This document shows, in pieces, positions 23,101-35,300 of a stretch of DNA of 64,000 nucleotides (positions are counted from its first letter, which is position 1; every line of letters begins with the position of its first letter). The notes beneath the pieces were generated by a model. The model had not been told where the DNA came from. It ran no database searches and was given only the letters and a program-made list of their open reading frames with translations. A program made the position numbers and the translations under genes. The stretch is from NCBI GenBank assembly GCA_024336345.1, contig JANFOG010000006.1, positions 434,001 through 498,000 of the forward strand, given 5' to 3'. The stretch comes from Mariannaea sp. PMI_226 (lineage: Eukaryota > Ascomycota > Sordariomycetes > Hypocreales > Nectriaceae).

Positions 23101-24292
23101 AATCATCCGACACATCAGATGGGCGAAGGAAGAGCAGATTTTGGAGCGTCTCGGCCGTCTCATCTTCGTTGCCGCCTTGTTCATCGAGTACCTTTGTAAC
23201 TAACTCAACGGAGTATCCTGATTGAGAAAGTCGCTTGATGATAGCCTCACGCCTCAAGTCCGTGGCTCCCACAGACACACCTGCTGCGTAGCTTTCTGGA
23301 AGCGCCCAAGGTGGGAGATCATCCTCGGGTACGTGGATGAGTAGCCACTCAAGCGTTTCTTCCCTATCCTTGCAGTAACCTACAGCCTCTTCTGCGTGAC
23401 TGCGACGGAAGCCAAGCTTACTCAACTCATTGACGATGGCATCCTTCTGAGGCTTAGGCATGACGACCTTGTTTGGATTCCAGCGGACACCTCTACGCAA
23501 TAAAGTTTCGAGCTGTGTCCGGGTCTTCCTTCCCATCTCGACCTTTGGTGCAGTGCTCCAGCCCTTCATAATGTTGGATGATCGACCTGAGCCATCAGCC
23601 GCGTTGCTCAACAGTACCAAGCCGGAAGCTCCTGGCATCGCCTTGGCCTTTTCTTTAGCCGCCTCCATCTCTTTTCGTTTCTTCTCAGCGGCACTCTTTG
23701 CATCCTGACGTTCCTGAAGTGTCTTGAATGGGTCTGCTTCGTACATCCATGCCTTCCCCTCCTTGACATCTTGGGCCTTCAAGGCCTGGAATTCTTTCCA
23801 TAGGGCTTTGTGGTCTGGTGGCAGAACAGTGTGCTTGTTCTGCATGCTGCACACCCTAAAGAGGGCATACGTGGCAGCAGCATGCTTGGCTTCAATTGCA
23901 GTAGGCCGCAGTATCAGATGCTTGTGTGTGGCAGGGATTTTGAAGGGGTCGAGCCTTGTTGTGAGCTGCGTCTTGGGATCCTTTGCACTGAGGGTGATCC
24001 AAACGGAGAATCCCTCGGGTGTCTTTTTTGTATCATAGTCGGGTTTATCCCACCGTTGCTTCTGGCAGTATTCGCTCAAAAGATTGACTGGCAACTTTCC
24101 AGTCCATGATGAGCCACCGATGAGTTGCTTGACGGTCGGCTTTGGAGGTGGAAGACCCAGTCCCTCAGGTGTCGGGGTGGCGGTACCTGAGCCTGAATTC
24201 TGACCCTTCTTGCCCTTGCCCTTTGCTTGGTCCTTGGAGCCTGAAGGGTTTGGGGCTGGAGGGTCAGCCTTTGCTTTTCCTTTCTTAACCAT
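20137..24292 (-). CDS. DExH-box RNA helicase with UBA and RWD domains (DHX57/DHX29-type)
   Basis: Two exons (24292-20485 and 20387-20137) give 1352 residues. The order is: a basic low-complexity head (MVKKGKAKADPPAPNPSGSK); a double-stranded-RNA-binding-like region with WTGKLPVNLLSEYCQKQRW; a UBA-like segment (LGFRRSHAEEAVGYCKDREE); an RWD domain (EDEVGSLESMYGDGFS); then the helicase core. Motif I is GETGSGKSTQ (Gly607 on), motif II is DEVH (716-719), motif III is SAT, and motifs V/VI are TNVAETSITIDD and QRQGRAGR. HA2/OB-fold regions follow. Yeast Ylr419w and animal DHX57/DHX29 share this architecture; DHX29 assists ribosome scanning, but the fungal function is less settled. The last intron begins GTGAGT and the final exon finishes the OB-fold region (FNAYTLLMFSG). 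The length is normal for the family. Confidence 0.93.
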
Positions 24293-25750
24293 GACCTGCG
24301 GCGACGGGGTGGAAGAGAAAACAGACGTGCAATAATCAAGCTACCTACAGAAGTTGCGAAACCCCACACATCCACATCCACATCCACATCCACCTCGCAC
24401 ATGCGAGACCTCGCCGGATCGATCGCCAAACCTGACGGACTTCTCTGTACCTGCTTGGTAGCTAGCCAATGTGTATTCAGCGGTCCACAAAAATTGCCCG
24501 ATTCCTCAATTCACTCTTGTGAAACTAACTTCTGTACAACAGACTTGGAAGAAATTGCGTAGTGGATGTGGCGGATGAATCTGCTTCCATGTCAGATGTA
24601 CCCTGTTGGTTGGTTTTTGCAAGGCTGTGGCCGAAACAAGAACACCCCTCAAAATTTATTTCGATGTGAGAAAAAATTATACGTACCTCTCTACTGAGGC
24701 ACAATTGTGTGTTGCCGATTTGGTAGATCAAGAAAGTTACCTCATGGTGAGGTGCGGTGGTTTGTATTGCACTGTATCAATTGCTGTGCCCACCAGAGAA
24801 TAATACAGTGCGACTAAGCTCCATCTCCCCTTCCTTTGCTTCCCACACACCACCAATCGTTCGAACGGTTTCCAGCTCGTCATTTAATCCACACGAAGTC
24901 CTTTGAGAGCTGGGAGGCCGGTGGTGCTCTTCATCTTACCCACTACGTCAAAAAAGAAATTTACAACGTGCGTAATTCACTCGAAAGAGCGCGGCACAAT
25001 GCTACAATACTGCCCTGTATCAGAGTCAAAGCTCATTCATAGTCAATATGTACCTGCGATTGTATACAGCAATGCATACCATCACTTCCAAATCACACAA
25101 TCTCAACAACGAGCAGCTACCAATTTTGGTTGATATCTTTTTTTTTCTTTGTCTCCTTTACTACGGACCTGGGTGATTTAAACCGGGTTCACACGACCAC
25201 TTGGCGGTGAACCTCCGTAGCTTTCCAGCTCATCATCCTAGAAGCCTGGGCACTAGCACCAGCTTCTAGGTCGCAGCGTGTCTAACAGCAAAGTGTTCAG
25301 TCATGCTCCGACAGCAGCCATACCTGAGTTCTTTCATTCTCCACACGAACCCAATCAGCTCGGCTACTCAAGGCCCGAATTACCTCCTCTAATTTCGGCT
25401 CTCATCGTTACTTCTTCACTATCAGGCTGGAGCTTTGAAGCTACCATAGGGCCTGTGTACATTTTGAGGTTTCTCGTCCTTCCTCACATAATTCCTTCAA
25501 GGTTTTAAAAAGATGCGGTGTTGGGGGGTGGGGGATGATATCATGGGGTTTGGGGGGTGGAGAAGGGGGGGATATATTAGCCAGTCTAAAAGACACTGTG
25601 CTAGGTGGTGTTGTGATAACTATGACATGTATTTGGAAGGGACGGTTGTTCGCCACAACGAGAGCGAGGAGTGAGGGACACAACTAGATCATGGAAGATC
25701 CACAAGGGTAAAGGGGTGCCGATGTCCAACGAAGACGAGACGCTGGGCAT
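24293..25750. other. Helicase promoter and 3' region of importin alpha
   Basis: About 1.5 kb with no supported gene. The left end, in minus orientation, is the leader of the helicase gene and contains a CACATC hexamer repeat (24367-24393). The right end is the 3' flank of the importin gene. G-rich runs occur near 25523-25572. Confidence 0.5.
24367..24393. repeat. Hexamer repeat (CACATC), 4.5 copies
   Basis: Four exact CACATC units followed by CAC lie about 75 bases upstream of the helicase start codon, probably within its leader. Confidence 0.9.
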
Positions 25751-27822
25751 TTACATGTCCATAGAGTCACCACCGTTGGCAAAGTTGAAGCCACCAGACT
25801 GCTGAGCAGCATTGTTGGCTCCAAAGCCGAAGGTGCCGTTGGGGCCGGCAGGTTGCTGTGCCATACCCTCGTCAGCGTTCTCCTCATCATCAGAGAAATA
25901 CTTCTCGATAATGTTGTAGGCCTTCATGTAAATCTCCTCGTTGGCGTTGTTCTGGCAGTCGTGGATCTTCTCCATGCCACCACACTCCTCAATGAAGAGG
26001 GCGTAGCGGTTGATAGTCTCAGCACCATCGCCAGCGGCCTGCTTGTCAAGATCACCAATCTTGAGGATGTTCTCAAGGCCGTCAAGGGCAACCTGGATGA
26101 TCTTGTTGTCAGGGCAGCTCAGCAAGTCGCACAGAGGCTTGATGCAGCCCTGGGAAACGAGGTATCGGATCTGCTCAGGCTTCTGAAGACCACCGGAAGT
26201 GGCGTTGCTGATAGCCCAGCAAGCCTCCTTGCGGGTCTTGAGGTCACCGTTCTGAAGAAGGTGGATCAGAGGGGGAATGATGTTGGCGTCAATGACAGCC
26301 TGGATCTGTGATGAGTTGCCGGCGGTGATGTTGGAGATGGTCCAGCAAGCCTCCTTGCGGATGCCATCCTTGGTCGAGCTTAGCAGGGACAGGAGGCAGG
26401 GCAGAGCGCCGCAGTTGATGATGACCTGGGTCTGGACGTCGTCGCCAGTAACAATATTACCAACAGATCGCAGAGCGGGGGTCTGAACAGAGGTGGAGGC
26501 GTGCATGAGAAGCTCAACCAAGCGGCGGGGGATACCAGCCTCGATCACGGCCTGGATCTTGTCATTGGAACCGTCCGAGAGGTAGGAAATGGCCCAGCAA
26601 GCATCAATAAGGACCTCGTCGTCGAGAGAATAGACGAGCTTAGACAGGACAGGCAAAGCGGGGGCGATCTATAAAGTAGAGTCAGCTAAAATATATACTC
26701 GGCGGGATCTCAGAGATTTATGTAACTTACAGTGTTCCAATCGGGCTGAGGGGTCTTGCCACGGCAGAAGTTGCTAAGTGTCCAGGTAGCGTTGCGGAGC
26801 ATGCTAAGCTTTCGGCTGTCACCGAGAAGGTTGAGGAGGGGCTTGAGAGCACCGCAGCTGAGGACATAGTCACGGCAGTGAGGGCTGTCACCAGCAATGT
26901 TACCAAGAGCCCAGACGGCCTGTTCCCGGACATCAGGCTCGGGGCTGGCGAGGAGGTCAACAAAGATTGGGACGGCACCGGCCTCAATGACAACCTGGGT
27001 CTGGGTGGCAGAGCCAGAGGCAATGTTGGTCAGGGCCCAGGCGGCCTCAAACTGAACAAGGGTGTGAGGGGATCGCAAAAATTCGACGAATCGGCTGACG
27101 ACACCGGTCTTGATGACCTCCTCGATCGGAGGGTTGCGCTCCTTGGAAAGGAGCTTTCGGAACTTGGTAGTGGCCTGGATCTGAAGGTCGATCTGCTCGG
27201 AGAAAACGCCGGCGACCATTTGAGGGAGGTCCTCGTTCAGCTAAGGCGAGATAGTTAGCATATGCCATTTGAAAGAATATCGGGAATCGATATGATGTTG
27301 CCAGGGTGCCTTCCCAGCCAAGCCAACCCCCCAGTTGATGGTGCAAGGGCCATGGACGGGATGGAGCGTAGTCATTTGCCCGCCTTTGCTCAAGTCACCG
27401 AACCAGGATATGTGGGGAGTGAAGCGAAATGTGCTTTTCCCCCACCTTGCTAGGCGGGCGGGAAAGGTGTCATGGCAGGCATGAAAGGTTGATGGACAGA
27501 GACTGCCCAGGAGAAAGAGGGAAGCAAGTGAAGGCGAGGGAGGGAAATGCAATTTGAGGGCAGTGTGAGGGGTAGGAGAAGTGCTTACCTGGGACTCTGT
27601 GGGAGCGGACTCATCGTCACTGTCGGGAGCAGCACCGAGGGAAGCACCAGGACGGTTCTCGCCAGATCCGATACCTCGTCGCTTGGCCAAATTCTCCTCA
27701 CGCTTGGCTTTACGGATCTCAACCTGCTGCTCCTCGCGACGGCGACGGAGCTCTTCAGGCTTAAAGGTGTTCTTCGCCTTGAACTGGGTACGGCGATGCT
27801 CGGGGATGTATCGCTCAGCCAT
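25751..27822 (-). CDS. SRP1: Importin subunit alpha (karyopherin alpha)
   Basis: Three exons (27822-27589, 27240-26731 and 26668-25751) give 553 residues. Importin alpha binds classical nuclear localisation signals and is carried into the nucleus by importin beta. The importin-beta-binding domain is the basic N-terminus ([34 protein letters not shown]). Ten ARM-type repeats follow with the signature W-x3-N motifs: [55 protein letters not shown] and [11 protein letters not shown]. The C-terminus ends in an acidic stretch ([11 protein letters not shown]) and a Gly/Asn/Phe-rich tail. All three exons join in phase 0. The first intron is 348 bp, long for this region. Filamentous ascomycetes usually have a single importin alpha gene, so it is probably essential. 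Confidence 0.97.
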
Positions 27823-28179
27823 GGTGACTGTGGTTCTGGTTGTTTTGGTTTCTGGTTCAGGAGAGGGGCGGCGTTGTTAGGTGAACGCAGCGAAAAGTGT
27901 GCGGGGGTTGCGGTCAAGAGGCACAAATGGCAGAAAAGAAGTACTGGCGACGAGAATAGTCCAGTGTCAAGAGAAGAGAGGCTTGATTCTGGAGAGAAGA
28001 TGTCGCAGATGGTATGCGGGAGGCGGAAGAGGAGGGGCTAAGAAGGGGAAGGATGTATAGAATGGAAGAGGGAAGTTTTTTGTTTGTTGTCAGGGAGAGA
28101 GCGACTGAAGAGGGTGGGAAAGGGTACGGGGTACGAAGTACAAACTGCAAAAACCGGCGAAGGCGGGTGGGTGGGCTGA

Positions 28180-28228
28180 GGTAAGGTAAGGTAGGTAGGT
28201 ACGCCGGCAACTTTAGGTAGGTAGGTAC
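28180..28228. repeat. GGTA/AGGT simple repeats
   Basis: Two clusters of GGTA units (GGTAAGGTAAGGTAGGTAGG and TAGGTAGGTAGGTAC) are separated by 13 bases. Similar GGTACCT/TAGGTA tracts recur in other intergenic parts of the window. Confidence 0.85.
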
Positions 28229-29316
28229 ATACGTAGTTGGTTGGGCGTGGCTTACCTGGATCCAACCAAGTTGGCTGTAAAGTAAGGGAACTAATAGGTA
28301 CGGAGCACATAGTACAAGGTGATGCGTTGCCTCTAGGCCCTGCGCGAGAGACGAAAAACCATACGGGGGTACTTGCAATAAAGAGGGGTATCAGCACAGA
28401 GAAGAGGTATTTCGTTCACAGCGCATCCAAGTCTAGTTAGCTTGGTGAATGAGGGGTGGGGAGAGTGGGTGGCGGCAGTGGGAACATCATCTCAGATAGT
28501 GCCCACTCCTCTTGGAAGATTTCTCTGAAGACCCCATCTAAGACCCCAAATACTATGTAGCTCTAATTATTTGTGGTCTAGAAGAAATCAGTCTTGTTGT
28601 TTTTGGTTGTTTGTTTGTTTTGATGTGTTTGTTTAGGTAGGTACTCCTAGTCTGTAGTCGCTATTCTTTTTCTGGCTGTCTAATTCTTCCTCGCATGGCA
28701 ACGTCGTCAGCTAAAGTGAGAGAGCTTCCCTACGTACTACGCACTATGTAGTAATAATATTAATCTGCAGCTCACTTCGGTATCACTTCGCAATTAGCTG
28801 GGACCTGCCCCTCGCCAAATTTGATCACTAGGATTATTAACTGCTTAAAAAATTAATGTAAATCAAATTCAATGGAGTGTTCCATTTGATTAACCCCCAA
28901 GCAGCGAATGTCCTCTACCCTCGGTCATCCCATGAATCCCTTGATTCTGTGACATTTGCTGCCTGACATGAGTCGCTCCCCTTATCGGGTCACATCAGGC
29001 AAATGCCACAGGCAAACATGGGATACAGACGCTCGGCTTTACCGCATCGCCACATTTTCAACAATGTATGACCATAAGTGTGGACTGGGTATTGTTCAGG
29101 CTTGCCAGATCACATGCAAATCTTGCCCTGTTGCTCTTTGGCATTCTTATAGTAGCTGTCTCAGAGGAGCGAAGCCAAGACAATTAGAAACCACCTACCT
29201 CTATACCTTACCTGCTCCGTCACCTCAGGTACTTCTCGTACCTATGCCACCTGCTATTTGCCAATAAGGCGTCCTACCGCAAGGTGCAGTTTTGGTTGCG
29301 CAAAGTGATGTACCTC

Positions 29317-29351
29317 TCCTCGTACCTGTCCTCGTACCTGTCCTCGTACCT
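29317..29351. repeat. Tandem repeat, unit TCCTCGTACCTG, about 3 copies
   Basis: Two exact 12-bp units and a third missing one base lie about 265 bases upstream of the POT1 start codon. Confidence 0.9.
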
Positions 29352-29615
29352 TACCTGTGCGTGAAGGGGAAATTTATTGAACAATCACATGATAATTCAC
29401 GTGATTTCGCGACAAACGGAGACCAGCTACCTTCACCCCACATGCCTCAGCTTCCACCAACGAGATGGGTCATCGCGTCGCGGTCCATCAACGGAGCTTT
29501 CGCGAAGTATACGAGGTCGACGATGAATTCTTGACAAACGTGGCTGCATAAATGATATCCTCCCTAGCTTCATGACGGACTTTTTCCGTTATGATCTCTA
29601 TACTTCCTGTGAATT

Positions 29616-31847
29616 ATGCCTCCGAATTTAAACTCCAACGGGGAGCTCCGTCGACCTCCGGGCTTCGTCTCCATTCGAGATGTCCTTGATGGCAAGGTGT
29701 ATGAGAAGGCAAAGGTGAACATCGCTGGTATTATCATTGATGTTCGCGCTCCCGTACCGACCAGAGGAGCAGGTAAGACATCTTTTGCGTACTCGATATT
29801 GCATGTCTGCATGTTCTTACCAACACAGACTGGAAATGCCAAATACGATTTTTCGATACATCCGTTCAAGACGATGAAGACGCATCCATCTCCCTCAACA
29901 TATTTCGCCCTGAGAAAGAAATACCCCATGCGGGTTGCGGTGATGCTATTCTGCTCCACGCCGTCAAGGTATTCATAATTCTGTAATTCAATACTTGACT
30001 CAACTATGCTGACAGATCTGGCCGGAAGGTTCAACGTTACCGAGGAGAAGAGTGGTCACTCTTGACTACCTATGACACCAGAATTCATATATATCAGGCA
30101 TCTGATATTCCAAAACCTCCAGGAAATGCATCCAATGCTATGCGGCCTGCAACAGGGCCCAAGGACGGTGAGCCAAACTCAAACGATCATGCTTTCATTT
30201 CGCAATTGTTCCATGCGGCCTCGAAGGACCGCGTTCCTCCGCCAGAAAAATTTGAAACTATGAAAATGCAGTCGGCAAATATCAAAGAAAAATTCAGCCT
30301 ACTAAAAGACGTTGTCGATGGGCAATTCTGTGACATTGTAGCCATGGTGGTCAGGGAGCCGTATGATGGGGGTGACAAAATATCACTCTGGGTTTCTGAC
30401 TTCACCGAGAACGCGGCCTTCTTTCATTATACCATCAATGGAGCAAATTTAGCTGACGGGAGAGATGGCGATCCCTTCAACTACACTTCAAGATTCTCCA
30501 CCGTGACTTCGGGCACGGCTTGGAGTGGCCCGTATGGTAAGAGAAGCATGCAAATTACATGCTGGGAGCCTCATGCAACTGCAATTCGGCAAACACGTCT
30601 CGCCCTTGGCTCATGGGTCTCCGTTCGAAACCTTCAGATAAAAGTTGGGCGCAACGCTGCCAATCTTGAAGGTTATCTTAGAGAAGATGAGAAGGCTTAT
30701 GGCCTCAACATTCGAATTTGCCCCCTCGACACATCAGGGGACGCAGACATGATCAGTCCTCAGCTCAAAGAAGCCGTTCGACGAAGAAGAGACTACGAGC
30801 GAAGCAAGAAAGAGCAACTCAAGGATATTACCAGCGCCGCAAAGGCTGGTCAGAGCCGCAAGGCTGAAACGGCTATCGATCAGGAACCCAAGAGGAAGAA
30901 ATCAAGAAATCAGAAGAAGCGACACCTATTGAGTGCATCCAAGGAGGAACCGAGTCAAAAGAAACGACAGTTATCCCCCCCTTGCAGGGAAGAGGAGACG
31001 CAAAGAGTGTCCGTCCCTCTATCGAACCTTAACCCTCAAGGTGAGCATAAGCACTCATGGTTTTGGCCGTCTACACTTCTACACGGTACTAACGATTTTC
31101 GAAACAGTAAAATGTGAGAATCAAAACAAATCGGCAAGTCTGGTGGCGGAGATGCTAGAGCCTGCTTTTTGCACTACTGAAATTGATGGGAAGACTGTTG
31201 AACTCCAGCTGCCATTTGTGAATCTCAATTATCGTGGCAACGTTCGCGTCGTCAACTTCAGGCCTTCCAAGCTTGAAGAATTCTCCTACCCAAGAAAATC
31301 GTCGGAGTTTGATATTCTTTCAGATAACGACGAGTCAGACTCTGACTCTGAGTCTGACAACGACTTAATGACCGATTTCACGGCTGTTCGGAACTGGCAG
31401 TGGCGGTTCTATCTCGAATTAGAAGACGCCGCCGTTCCTCCACACGAAGAAAAGAAGCGAGTTTGGGTCGCGGTAGACAACCAGGCTGCGCAGTACCTTT
31501 TAAACCTTGACGCTTCCAATCTGCGTCACAGCAAAGAGAAGCTGGAGCAGCTTCGGCAAGCCCTGTCCATATTGTGGGGAGACTTGGAGAAGAATGCTCA
31601 CAACGAGGAGGTGAAGAAAATCAGAGCTTCTAAGGAAGGGATGCCACCGCTGGACAGCGATGATGAAGATGGACCAGCCTCAAAACCCGTAAGCAAGAAT
31701 GAGTTTACCGCACCACCGTTTGCGTGCTGTATTCGCCAGTACGGAATCAAAATCAGAGAAAAGGATGCCGCAAAGGCAGATGCAGGCAAAGGAAATAGAT
31801 GGCAGAGGGTATTTGGTCTATTTGGGACGAGGATATCCGTCAGCTGA
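29616..31847 (+). CDS. POT1: Pot1, telomere single-strand-binding protein
   Basis: Four exons (29616-29772, 29829-29968, 30029-31040 and 31108-31847) give 682 residues. Pot1 binds the telomeric G-strand overhang, protects chromosome ends and controls telomerase access. The first OB fold is visible: FVSIRDVLDGKVYEKAKVNI, GIIIDVRAPVPTRG, DWKCQIRFFDTS and SISLNIFRP. The Pot1-specific segment RIHIYQASDIPKPP leads to a second OB-type region with DGQFCDIVAMVVRE and ISLWVSDFTEN, and LALGSWVSVRNLQIKVGRN. A basic linker (KRKKSRNQKKR) follows. The C-terminal region from the fourth exon (VELQLPFVNLNYRGNVRVVNF) looks like the Tpz1-binding part. Intron 3 has a perfect TACTAAC branch point (31087-31093). 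Intron 2 uses an AAG acceptor; see findings. The gene converges on SCC3. Confidence 0.9.
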
Positions 31848-32343
31848 TTCTCTGGTAACTTGCGGTGTTCGAACAAAGGGGTGTTAGTACTTAGGCAAAA
31901 AGAACATGTCAGGGGAATGGGGAAATATGTATACGGTTAATGGGACAATCATATGCTACTATTGTTTTGAGGCATAGGGAATCGTATTTTCTTGGGGGAG
32001 GGTATGGAACTAGGCGTTATTGAATTACAAGAAGTCGTCCTCCTCTCGAGACCGCCCCAAACAAACACTCACAAATGGGTTCCTCCCACATAACCGGACT
32101 CCGGCCGTGACATGGCACAAGCCATAAACTACTACTTAGAAGGCAGTAACAGGCTTCTCGAAACTGTTCTTTTAAAAGAAGAAAAGAAACAGAAGACAAA
32201 AATGGAAAGAGAAACAATTGGAAGCCAAGGTCAACAAAAAATAGTAAAAAGCGTGAAAAAAGTCCGTCCTGCAAAGGTTCCAACAGTTGTCCATTCATCC
32301 AAATCCGTTCAGAAGACAGGAGGCAAAGTAGGGAGGGGCCACT
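31848..32343. other. Convergent 3' region between POT1 and SCC3
   Basis: These 496 bases hold the 3' untranslated regions of two convergent genes. A-rich sequence near 32170-32260 lies on the SCC3 side. No gene is seen. Confidence 0.5.
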
Positions 32344-35300
32344 TTAGTCCCCGAGAACATCGTCATCTGAATCGTGAGCTTGTCGTACCTCTTCTCGTTC
32401 ATCGTCGTCGTCATCGTCATCGATCGGGTCCTCCTCCAAGAGCTCTCTCTGGCGGAGATCTTCGTGGGAACCTTCCTCGGGCTGTGGCTCATCATCAAAG
32501 ATGTGATCATCGTCTTCCTCCTCCTCGTGGTCGTCCACGATGATCTCTTCGCTGAGTTGAGGCTTTTGAGGCTTGGCCGCTTGAGGGATGACGGCAGCAG
32601 CCTTCTTCCTCGTGCGCTCCGCGAGTTTCTCCTCGTCCAAGTAGGTCACCACTTCTTTGAAGTTGTGTCCGAGCTTGGTCTGGTTACGGAGGAGGCGGCG
32701 TCGGAGTCTTCCAGCGCCGGCACCCCGGTTGTCCATGAGTTTGGCGGCGATGGTCAGTACGTATTTAGCTGTCAGTTCACAGAGAGCCTTTTCGGTCTTG
32801 AGCTCGGCTGCGAAACGCTCTTCTGCAGAAAGGTTCTCATCCTCATCCTCGTCATCGATCTCTTCATCATCCGGGATCGGGTCCTCGTCCTCTGCTGGCT
32901 CGTTGAGCGTCTTGTGCTTCTTGGACTTCTTGGCGTATTGTCGCTCAGCACCGTCAAAGATGGCCGTCAGCTCAGGGATAAGACCAGGCTCGATCTCCTG
33001 GATCAAGGTCTTATACTTTTCGCTGCCGGTCAAAGACCCAGCTGCGGACGCTGGACGGAACCGTTCCACAGCAGGGCGTAGAGTAGCAAATGTGAGATGT
33101 AAATCGCAGAGGCTGCCGGTGGCAAATAGTCTAACTTGGTCGATAGCAGCTCGTGATGAGAACGTTTCGATGAGATGTTTGCGGAAAGTTTGTCGAAGGA
33201 GAGAGAGGCGGTCAAGCTCGGCATCTCCAATATCCACTCCGGTAGAAAGAAGCTTAGAGACAGCCCGAATCTTCCACATGAAGTAAAATTGGCAGCTCTT
33301 TATAGCAAAAGTAACGACCTCATCTTCCAGATCATCAATCTCGTCCTCCAGGGGTTCGTACTTTCCACGATGCACAATGTCTGACAGGATCTGAATGATA
33401 GGGTTTGTACTCTCCGCCGTCCCTTCGGCCTCCAAGATATCGATGCAATCCGAGATGCTTGACAACTTGCTAATCTTCAAGAGAATTGTCGACAGCTCCT
33501 TCAATGGGGCTTCAGACAAATTGCCTCGAACCGTGAGCTCGCAGGTCTTGTCGAAGTTGCGGAGCGCCGTAGTAATGTTTTCCCACAAGTTAGCGAGCTT
33601 GCCGTCTGTCAACTCCTCTAGCTCGTCATATTGCCTTGAGCGCAGCAGAGCGGTAGTTGCTTCAGACAAGACTATTCTGTCATCATGTCTGCTGAACTGG
33701 GTACTGATTTCATCGAGGAGATCTTCGTACTTGGTTGCATCCTGGCGGAGCTGTTGGAAGACATCCAGATTGAGGAAGTGTACCAAGCGTAGAACGATTG
33801 CCGCAGTCTCCGGTTGGGCCCCGAATTTGTTAAGCAACCGAGGAATAAGTGAAGCCAACTCGATCGCGATATCCTCTTGCGCTTCCGTTGCTTCAGTACG
33901 ATGTCTCATCTTCTTGCTCCTGTCCACATCGCCGGTTTGAGCCAGGCTCGATTTGACGGCAGAGCTCAGCACGTCCAGCAAAATAGACTCCTCGTGAGAT
34001 GATGGAGCTACGCTTTTCTTAAATGTCATCTCCGCAGAGTTGTCCTTCGACCTGGATTTGGTTTTTGTGCTCGAAGAATGATCAAAAAGCAAGTATCCTG
34101 CCAAGATCCCCCATTTCTTGATCTCCGGGACCTTCTCATACAGAACTTGGGATGCCAGTGAAATGCGAGTATCCGGCACTGCTGCCTCCAAGAGATCAGC
34201 AGCCACATCAAGTCCGAGGTTCTCATGTTCCTCCTCGATCTGGCCGTCGTAGATGGCAAGGGTCTCGGCAAGGCACTTGATGCTGACCCATTCGAGGCGG
34301 GGAGAATCAAAATCATCTTCCTCAACGTTGTCAAAAAGCTCTTCCAAGGTATCAGAACCGCCGATCTCTTCCACTTTGCCCTCGTGAACGTCCTCGACGC
34401 AGGAGACAAAGAACCCAACGACAGCTTTTCGAATTCTGAGCTCATTGTCGAATATGAGCTTTCCAATAGCGTCAATCTCGTCGGGCTCCAGCATTGCAGC
34501 GGCACGAAGAGTATCAATGACAGAAATCGCAGCCACTCTGACAGAAACCTCCGAGTCTCTACATGCCATTTCGATAAGTCTGGGTCGAAACCTATCAATG
34601 AAATGGCCAAGTTGTTGCGCGTCTCGTCTAAAGACCCGCGAGAGCTGCTTGAGGACCTCATGACGTGTTGAGGCATTCGTATCCGAAAGCATCCAGCCCA
34701 GGTAGCGCAAATAACCTGGTTCCATGAAAACTGTGGGCAGGTCCCAGATCCAGGAGCCGAGAGCCTCCACACACTCGGTTCGGATCTTGGGGTCAACGTC
34801 TCGATAGCGGTGCACGAACACGGTGTCGAAAAATGATTGAATCGCTTCGGTGCAGATCTTACGGTACCCGTTGGCCTCATCGAGGGTTCGTTTGATCTCG
34901 GCAGTTTTGGACTTATTCTTGCCACGTTTCGATGATTGATGCTGCTGTTCAATGCTACTGATGCGCTTGTCAAGGATATCAGCGACGTAGACGAGGCCGG
35001 ACTGAACAGCCAGTGCAATGGTTGTTGCGGTATGACGGAAGGGACGCAGTGACGACGAGGACATGCTGGCCAGCCAAGCATGGAGATTCTCGATCAGAGT
35101 CTGGTCCTTGTATAGAATATCGGCTTCGTGCATCAACGTAATAAGAGTGTGGAAGAAGGTGACTAGTAAGTCTCGGAAGGACCTTGTGCTCTTCGCCTTG
35201 GATATCAATGGATAATCTGTGATTTGTTGCTGATGAGCTGTTAGCTTGTTTACCCCTCATCCAATATGAAAGTTTTTGACTCTACCTCCTGGTATACGCT

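Larger units (their letters stand above)
27823..29615. other. Divergent promoter region, importin alpha and POT1
   Basis: These 1.8 kb lie between divergent starts. They hold (GGTA)n tracts at 28180-28201 and 28214-28228, the near-copy GTACGGAGCAC at 28298-28308, and a 12-bp tandem repeat at 29317-29351. AATTCACGTGATTTCGCGAC at 29395-29414 contains a palindromic CACGTG core and a TTCGCG element of the kind seen at cell-cycle promoters, which would suit POT1; this is inference. No gene is supported. Confidence 0.5.

Noticed and set aside
29064..29082. Sequence resembling the start of fungal 5S rRNA (ATGACCATAAGTGTGG)
   Set aside because: The match stops after about 15 bases; the internal control regions and 3' half of 5S are absent.
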